Below are positions 1 to 7,692 of a DNA stretch of 29,864 nt, in pieces (the first letter of the stretch is position 1; every line of letters starts with the position of its first letter). The position numbers and the translations under genes were made by a program. A model generated the notes under the pieces. It saw nothing but the letters and a program-made list of their open reading frames with translations, was not told where the DNA came from and made no database searches. The stretch comes from Myxococcota bacterium (GTDB lineage: Bacteria > Myxococcota_A > UBA9160 > PR03), in assembly GCA_030066475.1 (NCBI GenBank), contig JASJBO010000095.1, positions 1-29,864 on the forward strand. The letters are read 5' to 3'.

Positions 1-404
1 CCCTTGCGCGCGCCGGTTCCGACCGGCCCCGGCGGCAGCACCCGCTCGACGGCGAAGCGGAGCAGCGCGTCCGGGCCCGGGTAGGCCACGACCTGGCTCG
101 GATCGAGCCGATCGAGCGCCTCCGCCAGCAGCCCTTCGTCGCCCTCCCGGTACAGCAGCACGAGCGCGCTTCCGGCCGGGAGCTCGCGGATCCCCGCCAG
201 GCGCTCGAGCCCCGCCTCGCCGGCACCCGCCTCCAGCACCGCCACTGCGGCGCCCGCGTCGAGCCAGTGCACGCGGTCGTCGAGCTGCTCGGGGCTCAGC
301 GCAGCGGTTCGCCAGCGCGCGCCGAGCCAGCGCGCCAGGTCGTTGCGAACCTCGGGCTCCGCGGCCACCAGCAGCAGCTCCGCCTTGTCGCGCTTGTTCG
401 TCAC
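1..404 (-). CDS. Pseudo-receiver protein, 3' part cut off by window edge
   Basis: The first 134 residues of a protein that runs off the window. It starts at a GTG whose last two bases overlap the TGA of the upstream histidine kinase (GTGA overlap), so the two are probably translationally coupled. The pattern AELLLVAAEPEVRNDLARWL, then an alternating alpha/beta pattern to about residue 125, resembles a CheY-type receiver. The usual acidic pair is replaced by A-A-E, the phospho-acceptor position reads VAVLEAG (Glu58 instead of Asp), and the conserved Lys near the end (QVVAYPGP) is missing. It is therefore probably a non-phosphorylatable receiver, possibly locked in an active-like state; that is inference. 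The effector domain that follows is outside the window, so its output is unknown. A phosphorelay role with the adjacent kinase is suggested by coupling only. Confidence 0.6.
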   Translation of the reverse strand, partial: MTNKRDKAELLLVAAEPEVRNDLARWLGARWRTAALSPEQLDDRVHWLDAGAAVAVLEAGAGEAGLERLAGIRELPAGSALVLLYREGDEGLLAEALDRLDPSQVVAYPGPDALLRFAVERVLPPGPVGTGARK

Positions 405-2941
405 GCCAAGTTCTCCCATCCCTCGCCGGTCACGGGGTCCCGCGCCGGCGTGAAGGTCACTGGCAGGTCCACCTGGAAGCACGTGCCTCGCCCGGGCTCG
501 CTGCGAACCCGGATCTCCCCGCTGTGCCTCGATACCACGCCGTAGCTGATGGCCAGGCCGAGCCCGGTCCCGCGCCCCACCTCCTTGGTGGTGAAGAACG
601 GCTCGAAGATGTGGTCGAGATGCTCCGGCTCGATCCCCGCGCCGTCGTCCTCGATCTCGACGCGGACGCGGTCCTCGCCGAGGCGAGCGGTGCGCACCGT
701 GATCGACCCCTGCTCGTCGGTCGCGTCCGCCGCGTTGGCGAGGAGGTTCATCAAGACCTGGTTGATCTGGCTCACCAGGCACTCCACGCGCGGGAGCTCG
801 CCGTACGACTTCGAGACGACCACCCCCGCGAGGCGGCTCCGCAGCAGGGTCAGCGTCGATTCGAGCGCCTCGTTCAGATCCACCTCCGAGCGCTCGCCGC
901 GGTCGAGGTGCGAGAAGGTCCGCAGGTCCTTGACCAGCGTGGTGGTGCGCCTCGCGCCTTCGTCGCAGGCCGCGAGCACCGACTCGAGGTCCGACACGAC
1001 GTAGTCGAGGTCGCACTCCTCGCGGATCGCCGCGAGGCGTGCCGCAACCTGCGGGGCCTCGTCGCTCACGGCCTTCTCGTAGGCGCCGACGGCTCGGACC
1101 AGCGCATCGCTGTGGTCGCGGAGGAAGTGCAGGTTTCCCTGGATGAAGTTCACCGGGTTGTTGATCTCGTGCGCGATGCCCGCGACGAGCTGTCCGAGCG
1201 AGGCCATCTTCTCCTGGTGGACGAGCTGCGCCTGCGCGCCGCGCAGCTTCTCGACCGCCTCGGCCAGGGCGCTCGTCCGCTCGCGCACCTTGTGCTCGAG
1301 ATCGCGGTTCAGCTCGCGCAGGCGGCCGAGAGCCAGCGCGTTCTCGATCGCGACACCGCCCTGGTTGGCGAGCACGTGCAGCAGGCGCCGGTCGGCGGCT
1401 CCGTAGAAGCGGCCCGAGAGCCTGCGTCCCAGCACCAGGACGGCCGTCAGCTGGCCCTCCACCTTGAACGGGATCGCCAAGGCGCCCCACTCGAGGTCGA
1501 AGGGCCGCGACTCCTGCTCGGCGCGCTCGGCGGCCTCGCGTTCGATCGGCGTGGGCGGGGCCGCCTCCAGCGGCCGAAGCTCGCCGTCGTCGCGTCGCAC
1601 CTGGAGCGACACCCACACCGGCGCCAGCGCCTCGGCCACGGCCAGCTCGATCTCCTCGGCGATCACCTCGAGGTCGGCCACCGACGCGAGTCGGTCGCTG
1701 GTCCGCTCCACCAGGCGCCGGAAGTCGTAGGACGACCGGAAGAACACGCGGTTCAGGGTCGACTGGATCCGGTCCCGGATCGGCAACAGCAGTGCCACGG
1801 TGACCAGCCCGAAGACGACCGCGGAGATCCCGCGCGACGCCGTCGTGTGCTCCGGGAGCATCAGCTCCACGCCCGCGATCGCCCCCGCGTAGCCGAGGGC
1901 AAGGACCGCGCTCAGCACCGCGTAGTTGGCCGTTCGGCGCAGGATCGTGTCGACACCGAGCAGGTCGTGTCGGAGGACGGCGTAGCCGACGGCGATCCCG
2001 AACAAGGGGGCCGTCCAGCCCATCGTGTTCTCGTGCACCTGGCCGCCGCTCAGTGCGGACGCGCCGGCCAGGACGACCGGGAGCCCGAGCGCGGCCACCG
2101 CGCCGAGCGCGACCACCTTGACGCGCTGACGAGCCTCGAAGCTCGGCGGTCGCCAGAACGCGTGGAGCTGCCTCAGCACCAGCGCGACGAGCGAGACGCC
2201 GAACGCCGTCACGGCGATCCGGTGGGCCGCGACGTAGGCCGCCGGGCGGTGGAGGCCGAGCTGCAGGAACAGGGCGAGCACGGCAGCCGCGCCGTAGCCC
2301 AGCCAGATCACGTGGGGTCGCCGGTGCATGAGCCGCATCGGGTGGGGAAAGACCAGCGAGGTGTGGATCGCACCGACGAACAGGAAGCACTCGAGCAGGG
2401 CGTGCAGGCGGAACAGGCGGTAGGGGCCGTACAGGTCCATGGCCGTCAGCGCGTAGGCGCCGGTGATCCACATGCCGACGGCGGTTCCGGTCGCCATCCG
2501 CTCGCGGCCGCGCAGGAAGCGCACGACGAGCGCGGTGCCGCACAGCGCCACCCCGCACAGGAAGAAGGCGCCGAACAACAGGGTGGCATCGAGCGCGGTG
2601 AACACCCGCGTCTCGATCGTCCGGGTGATCTCGCGGTCGCCCCGCCGCAGCCGGTACTCGATCGGCGTCCCGACCGGCTGGGACTCGACGAGGCGCTGGA
2701 GCTCCCTGGCCGACGCCAGTGGGATGCCGCCGGCCGAGAGGACCTCGTGCTGGTAGATCTCGCCGCCGCGCACCGCGGGCCAGCTCGTCAACCCCGCAGA
2801 CGCGACGACGCGGTTCCCCAGCACCAGGAAGCCCGGGAACGGCCGCCCCACCCAAGACAGCGCCTCGACGCTGCCGACGACCGAGGCGAGCAGGAAGAGC
2901 AGGGCGGCGACCATCAGGAGCGGGTCGCGACGGCGCACCAT
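401..2941 (-). CDS. PDZ-like/7TM/GAF sensor histidine kinase
   Basis: Membrane sensor kinase of 846 residues, ATG start at 2941 (an in-frame TTG lies one codon upstream). Order of parts: a TM helix at about 9-28; a periplasmic PDZ-like region at about 45-110 (VLSAGGIPLASARELQRLV, then a PVGT and RRGDRE pattern); about seven further hydrophobic helices to about residue 370; a GAF-like domain at about 400-540; a coiled coil; a HisKA domain with the H-box GIAHEINNPVNF (His near 591); and a HATPase_c domain with N-box NQVLMNLLANAADA, G1 IEDDGAGI and G2 GRGTGLGLAISYGV. All catalytic motifs look intact. It is divergent from the response regulator at 3043 and overlaps the next gene at its 3' end. 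The bound ligand is unknown; a PDZ fold suggests it senses a peptide or envelope state (inference). Confidence 0.9.
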   Translation of the reverse strand: MVRRRDPLLMVAALLFLLASVVGSVEALSWVGRPFPGFLVLGNRVVASAGLTSWPAVRGGEIYQHEVLSAGGIPLASARELQRLVESQPVGTPIEYRLRRGDREITRTIETRVFTALDATLLFGAFFLCGVALCGTALVVRFLRGRERMATGTAVGMWITGAYALTAMDLYGPYRLFRLHALLECFLFVGAIHTSLVFPHPMRLMHRRPHVIWLGYGAAAVLALFLQLGLHRPAAYVAAHRIAVTAFGVSLVALVLRQLHAFWRPPSFEARQRVKVVALGAVAALGLPVVLAGASALSGGQVHENTMGWTAPLFGIAVGYAVLRHDLLGVDTILRRTANYAVLSAVLALGYAGAIAGVELMLPEHTTASRGISAVVFGLVTVALLLPIRDRIQSTLNRVFFRSSYDFRRLVERTSDRLASVADLEVIAEEIELAVAEALAPVWVSLQVRRDDGELRPLEAAPPTPIEREAAERAEQESRPFDLEWGALAIPFKVEGQLTAVLVLGRRLSGRFYGAADRRLLHVLANQGGVAIENALALGRLRELNRDLEHKVRERTSALAEAVEKLRGAQAQLVHQEKMASLGQLVAGIAHEINNPVNFIQGNLHFLRDHSDALVRAVGAYEKAVSDEAPQVAARLAAIREECDLDYVVSDLESVLAACDEGARRTTTLVKDLRTFSHLDRGERSEVDLNEALESTLTLLRSRLAGVVVSKSYGELPRVECLVSQINQVLMNLLANAADATDEQGSITVRTARLGEDRVRVEIEDDGAGIEPEHLDHIFEPFFTTKEVGRGTGLGLAISYGVVSRHSGEIRVRSEPGRGTCFQVDLPVTFTPARDPVTGEGWENLA

Positions 2942-2978
2942 CAATCCGGGTCTTCGGCCAGCCGCGCGGTCGACTCAA

Positions 2979-2993
2979 GCAAAGGGGAGGCCC
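2979..2993 (-). promoter_or_regulatory. Weak sigma-54-like promoter candidate for the kinase gene
   Basis: On the minus strand GGGCCTC-CCCT-TTGCT has the GG-N10-GC spacing of sigma-54 promoters and a perfect -12 block (TTGCT). The -24 block matches TGGCACG only at GGC. It would give a leader of roughly 25 nt for the kinase. It could easily be chance in GC-rich DNA. Confidence 0.2.
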
Positions 2994-3042
2994 GACCGAT
3001 CCCTAGGGCCTCCGACTGCGTGCCATGGAGGGAGTTCTGCCG

Positions 3043-3675
3043 ATGCGGGACACGCCGCGGATTCTGGCGGTCGACGACGAAGCCCGCGGGGTGGAGCTGG
3101 TCAAGCGCATTCTACGCAAGACCGCCGCCGTGGAGACCGCCACGTCCGGCGAGGCGGCCTGGGCCGTGCTCCAGGAGCGGGAGTTCGACCTGGTCATCTC
3201 CGACCACCGAATGCCGGGGACCTCGGGCGTGGAGCTGCTGGCCCGGGTGGCCGAGCAGTTCCCGTTCACCGGGCGGATCCTGATCACCGGCTACGCCGAG
3301 GCAGTCGACACGGTCGAGGCGATCAACCGGGCGCGCGTGCACGCCTATCTGAACAAGCCGTGCCCACCCGACCAGCTCTCGCTGACGGTCGGCTCGGTCC
3401 TGGAGCGCGTCGAGACCCTGCGTGACAACGCGCGGCTCGCCGACCTGCTGCGATCCCGCGGACCGGGCTCGCTGCGCGCCGGGCCGATCGAATCGATCCT
3501 GGAGGAGCTCGCGGTCTGCGTGCGGGCCGTGCGGCAGGAGATCAGCGAGCTGGAGCGCAGCGCCGACGGTGGCTCGCCGACCCTGCTCGAGCCCGTGGGC
3601 CGGCTGCGGGGCGCGAGCGAGCGCGTGGACGAGCTGGCCGAGGAGCTGCTCGAGGCCGCTCGCGACAAGGTCTAG
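3043..3675 (+). CDS. Single-receiver response regulator with helical C-terminus
   Basis: Response regulator of 210 residues. The ATG at 3043 is preferred over the in-frame ATG at 3025 because GGAGGGAG (3027-3034) sits 8 nt upstream, and this Shine-Dalgarno overlaps the upstream ATG. The receiver domain covers about residues 5-125 with all key residues: acidic pair Asp11-Asp12, acceptor Asp54 in VISDHRMPG, Thr82 in LITGYAE and Lys105 in YLNKP. The remaining 85 residues carry no DNA-binding or enzymatic domain I recognise; they are charged and probably helical (EELAVCVRAVRQEISELE, later VDELAEELLEAARDK), so they may pack onto a partner. It is divergent from the histidine kinase, the likely cognate sensor. 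Confidence 0.88.
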   Translation: MRDTPRILAVDDEARGVELVKRILRKTAAVETATSGEAAWAVLQEREFDLVISDHRMPGTSGVELLARVAEQFPFTGRILITGYAEAVDTVEAINRARVHAYLNKPCPPDQLSLTVGSVLERVETLRDNARLADLLRSRGPGSLRAGPIESILEELAVCVRAVRQEISELERSADGGSPTLLEPVGRLRGASERVDELAEELLEAARDKV

Positions 3676-3681
3676 CTGTCT

Positions 3682-3732
3682 GACTTCGTTCGGCTTCGCC
3701 TCACTGCGCGCGCCCTCCGGGCGCTTGCGGGG
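3682..3732. repeat. REP-like intergenic repeat, copy A
   Basis: A 51-nt element in the gap between the convergent ends of the response regulator and EAL genes. It is the reverse complement of 6857-6907 with one mismatch in 51, and weaker similarity continues to about 3758. It contains a perfect 6-bp hairpin GCGCCC-TCC-GGGCGC. Just downstream, 3740-3776 can also fold (CCGAAC pairing with GTTCGG), so the gap may work as a bidirectional terminator. Confidence 0.75.
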
Positions 3733-3787
3733 AGCTCCGGCCGAACAGGCTCCTGGCCGGCGGGCCTTCGTTCGGCGGCGGCTCCGT

Positions 3788-5062
3788 TCATCCCTGGGCG
3801 CGCACGAAGGCCTCGCACGCCTGGGGGGGCAGGGCGCGGCTCAGGGCGAAGCCCTGGATCTCGTCGCAGCCGTGATCGCGCAGGAAGCTCCACTGCGCCT
3901 CCGTCTCGACGCCCTCCGCGACGACCCGAAGCTCGAGACTCCAGGCCAGCGAGATGATCGAGGCGACCAGGCTGCGCGCCGTGGCGTCGCTCTCCAGATC
4001 GCGGATGAACGCGCGGTCGATCTTGAGCGCGTCGATCGGGAGCCGACGCAGGTACTGGAGCGACGAGTACCCGGTCCCGAAGTCGTCGATGGCGATCCCG
4101 AGCCCGCTGCTGCGAAGCCGGGACAGGGTGGCGCAAGCCTGCTCGCCCTCGAGCAGGCAGCCCTCGGTGATCTCGAGCTCGATGCTCCGGGGATCGGCTC
4201 CCGTCTCGTCGATCACCGCGAGCACCGATTCCACGAAGCCCGGGCTGCCGAACTGCTGCGGCGACACGTTGACGGCGACGCGTCCCACCTCGACACCGCG
4301 CGCGTGCCAGTCCGCGAGCTGCCGGCAGGCCGTCTGCAGCACCCAGCTCCCGATCGGGAGGATCATCCCGCTGCTCTCCGCGATCGGAATGAAGTCCGTC
4401 GGTGCGACCGCGCCCAGCTCCGCATCGACCCAGCGGATCAACGCCTCGAGCCCGGTGACGCGCCGCGTGTCCGCGTGGGCCTTGGGCTGGTAGTGCAGCA
4501 GCAGGTCGTCGTCCTCGAGCGCTTCGCGCAGCCGCCCGAGCGTGGGTTGCAGGCAGGCGTCGTCGGCGAGCTCCGGGAGTGGGAGGCGCGCGCGACTGGC
4601 CGGCGGCTCGGCGGGCCCGGCGAGTCGCAGGCGGTCGATCGCGTCGGCTCGCTGGAGGTCGCTCAGGTGACGCGCGCCGCGGATCATGCAGCGGACGCGG
4701 TATCGGAACAGCATCGGCTCCAAGGGGCGCGCCAGGAAGTCGCTGGCGCCGGCGCGGTCGAACGCGTCCAGACACGACAGCGCTCCGGCGTCGGTCATCA
4801 CGGAGATCGCGAAGTGGGAGCGGCGGCTGTGCTCCCGGAGCTCCTCGCAGAGCGCGATCACGGCCGACTGGCCCAGGCTCGACGCGACCAGCACCAGCCG
4901 CAGCTCGCCGTCGAGTGCCGAGGGAGCCTGCTCGGGTGAGGCGACCTCGCGCACCTCGATGCCCTCGGGCTCGAGGATGCGGCGGATCGACTCCCGCTCG
5001 TCGCGGTCGGGATCGATGACGAGGATCGCGGTCCGCTTCGCGGACGGGTCCCGTTGAGGCAC
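3788..5062 (-). CDS. c-di-GMP phosphodiesterase: pseudo-receiver plus EAL domain
   Basis: EAL-domain protein of 424 residues that should hydrolyse cyclic di-GMP to pGpG in the cytoplasm. I prefer the GTG at 5062, which has GGAG five bases upstream; an ATG at 5104 would add 14 residues but has a poor ribosome site. Residues about 10-125 are a receiver fold (AILVIDPDRDERESIRRIL), but the acceptor strand reads LVLVASSLGQS with no Asp, and the usual Lys is Arg (FLARPLEP), so phosphorylation is unlikely. The EAL domain from about residue 185 has EALIRW, NVSPQQF, ELEITEG, IDDFGTGYSSL, LKIDRAFI, VVAEGVET and QGF, the full catalytic set. No GGDEF domain is present. It is divergent from lnt and convergent with the response regulator. 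Confidence 0.9.
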   Translation of the reverse strand: MPQRDPSAKRTAILVIDPDRDERESIRRILEPEGIEVREVASPEQAPSALDGELRLVLVASSLGQSAVIALCEELREHSRRSHFAISVMTDAGALSCLDAFDRAGASDFLARPLEPMLFRYRVRCMIRGARHLSDLQRADAIDRLRLAGPAEPPASRARLPLPELADDACLQPTLGRLREALEDDDLLLHYQPKAHADTRRVTGLEALIRWVDAELGAVAPTDFIPIAESSGMILPIGSWVLQTACRQLADWHARGVEVGRVAVNVSPQQFGSPGFVESVLAVIDETGADPRSIELEITEGCLLEGEQACATLSRLRSSGLGIAIDDFGTGYSSLQYLRRLPIDALKIDRAFIRDLESDATARSLVASIISLAWSLELRVVAEGVETEAQWSFLRDHGCDEIQGFALSRALPPQACEAFVRAQG

Positions 5063-5254
5063 GGTGGCTCCGTCTCGGCGGCGCCTCGCCACGACCGCCG
5101 ACATCCCTGCTTCGACCTGGCGCCGCGCCTGCTTGAGGGCGTCCGTCAGCGCCACGCCGCCGAGCTCGCGCGGGCCGCCGCCTCCTGCCGCTCCGATGCG
5201 CGCCGGCTGCCGGCCGCCCTCAAGGCCGCCCGAGGGCGTTCCGATCCGGCGCCC

Positions 5255-6832
5255 GTGAGGTCGACGGCCGCCGTGATCGTCTCGGGCGCCGCGTACGCGC
5301 TCCTCTACGCCCCGCTCGAGTGGGTGTGGCTGTCCTGGTTCGTCCTGGTGCCGCTCTACCTGGCGATCCGGGCGCGCGGAGCGGCGGTGGCCGCTGGGCA
5401 GGCGGCCCTCTGGTCGTACGTCGCCACGGTGGCGGTGATCTCGTGGCTGGTGCCGACCCTGACGGAGCACTTCGAGCGCTCCTTCCCCGCGAGTCTGGCA
5501 TTCCTGCTCCTGTTCGGCGCCGTGGCGGCGAGCCCGTTCTTCGCCGTCTCGTTCGGCGCCTGCGGCCTCGCTGCGCGTCGGCTGCCGGGCTGGGCACTCC
5601 CCCTGCTCTGGGTCGCGGCCTGGGTGGGCGCCGAGTACGCGCGCACGCAGCTCGGGTTCCGGTCTCCGTGGGCGAAGCTGGGCGACGCGCACTACGGCTC
5701 GGAGCGGCTGCGCCAGATCGCGGACCTGACCGGCGTCTACGGCGTGAGCGGGGTCGTGGCGCTCGGCAACGCGGCGGTCGCCGAGTTCTTGAGAGCCGCC
5801 GCGGCCCGGCTGCGCGACGCAGAGTGGGAGCTGCGCGCGCCGCTCGTGACGGGCGCTGCGTTCGCCCTCGTGCTGGGCATGGCCCTCGTCTACGGGGAAG
5901 GCCGTCGCCTGCCCGATCCGCGGGTCGGGTCCGGCTTCGACGTCGCCGTGGTGCAGGGCAACGTCCCCCCGAGCCTTCGCTGGAGCCGCTCGAGCGCGAG
6001 CCGCGTGCTGCGCCGCTACGGCAAGCTCACACTCGAGGTGCTCGGAGGCGACCCGGCCCCCGATCTGGTCGTCTGGCCCGAGAACGCGATCCAGACCCCG
6101 CCGTCCGATCCGACCTACGGGCCGCCTCTGCGGGGGCTCGTTGCCCGCGGCGCGCCGCTGCTGATCGGTGCCCCGCGCTCCGAGGTCGACGCACGGGGCC
6201 GGCGGCACCGCTTCAACAGCGCCCATCTCCTCGGCACCGACCGCTCGGCCCGCCACTACGACAAGCGGAGGCTGCTCGCCTTCAGCGAGTCGCGTCCCTT
6301 CGGGCTGCTGGATGGCTTCGGGTCGCGCGGCGACCTCGACACCGGCAGCTATACGCCCGGTCGCAGGCCCGGGTTCTTCGCCCTGGGCGACGAGCAGCTC
6401 GGCGTGTTGATCTGCTTCGAGGCGATCTACCCGGAGCTGGGGCGCGAGGCGGCGCAGGGCGGCGCCAGCGTCCTGGTGAACCTGTCGAACGACGGCTGGT
6501 ACCGCGGTCGCGGCGGCGCCCGGCAGCACCTGGCCCTCGCCGTGTTCCGCGCGATCGAGACGGGGCTCCCCCTGGTGCGCTCCACCACGACGGGCATCTC
6601 GGCGGTGGTGGCACCGGACGGCGCGGTGGTCGCCTCTCTCGGCGAGGGCGAGACCGGGACGCTGCGACGGCAGGTGCCCCCGCCGCGGCCCCGCGGCACC
6701 GCCTACGTGCGCCACGGCGACTGGTTCGCCGCCGGCTCGCTCCTGCTGTGCGCGCTGGCGCCGGCAGTCCGGATGCGGCCGCGCACGCCGCCCTGCCCGG
6801 GCGACCCGCCGGCCGCCGCCGCGTCGCGCTAG
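5255..6832 (+). CDS. lnt: Apolipoprotein N-acyltransferase
   Basis: Inner-membrane enzyme that adds the third acyl chain to the N-terminal Cys of apolipoproteins, the last step of lipoprotein maturation. The frame is open from 5054 (TTG), but the GTG at 5255 gives a 525-residue protein that begins just before the first TM helix and matches the usual family length; the ribosome site there is weak, so the start is uncertain. The N-terminal half is multi-pass; the nitrilase-like domain holds the Glu-Lys-Cys triad: Glu276 in VVWPENAI, Lys337 in HYDKRRLLAFSE and Cys387 in LICFEAIYPE. NLSNDGWY is also typical of the family. A final TM segment closes the protein. The frequent lipoproteins of such genomes, such as the one at 8508, would be substrates. 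Confidence 0.93.
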   Translation: MRSTAAVIVSGAAYALLYAPLEWVWLSWFVLVPLYLAIRARGAAVAAGQAALWSYVATVAVISWLVPTLTEHFERSFPASLAFLLLFGAVAASPFFAVSFGACGLAARRLPGWALPLLWVAAWVGAEYARTQLGFRSPWAKLGDAHYGSERLRQIADLTGVYGVSGVVALGNAAVAEFLRAAAARLRDAEWELRAPLVTGAAFALVLGMALVYGEGRRLPDPRVGSGFDVAVVQGNVPPSLRWSRSSASRVLRRYGKLTLEVLGGDPAPDLVVWPENAIQTPPSDPTYGPPLRGLVARGAPLLIGAPRSEVDARGRRHRFNSAHLLGTDRSARHYDKRRLLAFSESRPFGLLDGFGSRGDLDTGSYTPGRRPGFFALGDEQLGVLICFEAIYPELGREAAQGGASVLVNLSNDGWYRGRGGARQHLALAVFRAIETGLPLVRSTTTGISAVVAPDGAVVASLGEGETGTLRRQVPPPRPRGTAYVRHGDWFAAGSLLLCALAPAVRMRPRTPPCPGDPPAAAASR

Positions 6833-6856
6833 GCTAGGAGTCTGCGCGGCAGGAGC

Positions 6857-6907
6857 CCCCGCAAGCGCCCGAAGGGCGCGCGCAGTGAGGCGAAGCCGAA
6901 CGAAGTC
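6857..6907. repeat. REP-like intergenic repeat, copy B (inverted relative to copy A)
   Basis: Reverse complement of 3682-3732 with a single difference, which lies in the loop of the GCGCCC/GGGCGC hairpin (GAA here against the GGA expected from copy A). Weaker similarity continues back to about 6832, directly at the lnt stop codon. It lies between lnt and the PEP-CTERM gene. Confidence 0.75.
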
Positions 6908-6975
6908 CACCAGGTGGGGGCAAGGGCCCCCGGGGCTCTGCCACGCAGGGCGGGAATGCGCCACCTATCCTGGAG

Positions 6976-7647
6976 ATGACCGCACGTCCTTCGCGCAGGC
7001 TGCTGGCCGTCGGCGCAATCGCGGCGTTCCTGGGCAGCGCCGGCACCGCCCTCGGCGCGCCCCTGATCTTCGAGTTCGAGGGCGTCGTGGAGCTCCTGGC
7101 ACGCGACGGCGGCCTGTTCGGCGCACCCGGCACCGTCCAGATCGGCGATTCCTTCAGCGGCCGCTTCTCCTACGACGTGGGCGCCAGCAATCCCGACCAG
7201 CTGCCGGCCGATGCCGAGCGGGGCGTCTACGTCCTGGCGAGCCTCGAAGTCGACCAGTCGGTGGTGGCGATCGAACCCGACTTCGTGAACGTGATCCACC
7301 GCCCGGGCCAGGACTCGCTACCGCCGGCGCCTCCCAACCCCGGTCAGGACTGGTTCCAGGCCTTCGCGTCGAGTCTGCCCTACGAGCGCTGGGTGGCCGT
7401 GCAGCTCCTCGGCTCCTACGATTCGGCCTTCGGCGACGACTCGCTGCCGCTCGACCTCGACCTCGACGACTTCGACCAGGGCGCCTTCCTCCAGGGGCTG
7501 TTTCGCTCCGGCATCGCACCGGCCCCATCGATCGAGGACGTCGGCCGCATCACCTCGCTCTGGCTGGTGCCCGAGCCCGGCAGCGCGGCGCTGCTCTCGC
7601 TGGGCGTCGCCGCCCTCGCGTTGCGCCGCCGCCACGGGCGCGCCTGA
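6976..7647 (+). CDS. PEP-CTERM sorted exported protein
   Basis: Secreted protein of 223 residues. An N-terminal signal peptide (MTARPSRRLLAVGAIAAFLG, cleavage probably near ALGA) leads to a body with no domain I recognise; it is acidic, with a run DLDLDDFDQG. The C-terminus (residues 198-223) is a classical exosortase signal: VPEPGS, a hydrophobic helix AALLSLGVAALAL, then RRRHGR. Such proteins are cleaved by exosortase, usually linked to exopolysaccharide or biofilm production; no exosortase gene is in this window. The ATG at 6976 has GGAG directly against it, without the usual spacing, so initiation may be weak or unusual. Confidence 0.85.
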   Translation: MTARPSRRLLAVGAIAAFLGSAGTALGAPLIFEFEGVVELLARDGGLFGAPGTVQIGDSFSGRFSYDVGASNPDQLPADAERGVYVLASLEVDQSVVAIEPDFVNVIHRPGQDSLPPAPPNPGQDWFQAFASSLPYERWVAVQLLGSYDSAFGDDSLPLDLDLDDFDQGAFLQGLFRSGIAPAPSIEDVGRITSLWLVPEPGSAALLSLGVAALALRRRHGRA

Positions 7648-7662
7648 ACCCCGCGTCGGGGT
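7648..7662 (+). terminator. Short hairpin after the PEP-CTERM gene
   Basis: ACCCCG-CGT-CGGGGT is a perfect 6-bp stem with a 3-nt loop, beginning one base after the TGA. No T-run follows, so it may only stabilise or attenuate the transcript. Confidence 0.3.
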
Positions 7663-7692
7663 ATCGTGGCTCCGGTCGAGCCGGAGGACGCG

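Noticed and set aside
524..3283. Long open frame on the plus strand opposite the histidine kinase
   Set aside because: It is rich in Arg, Gln and His without any domain or signal, and lies antisense to a gene with full kinase motifs; a by-product of high GC content.
5054..5254. N-terminal extension of lnt from a TTG at 5054
   Set aside because: The 67 extra residues are Arg/Ala-rich, overlap the divergent EAL gene start and are absent from the usual Lnt layout, which begins just before the first TM helix.
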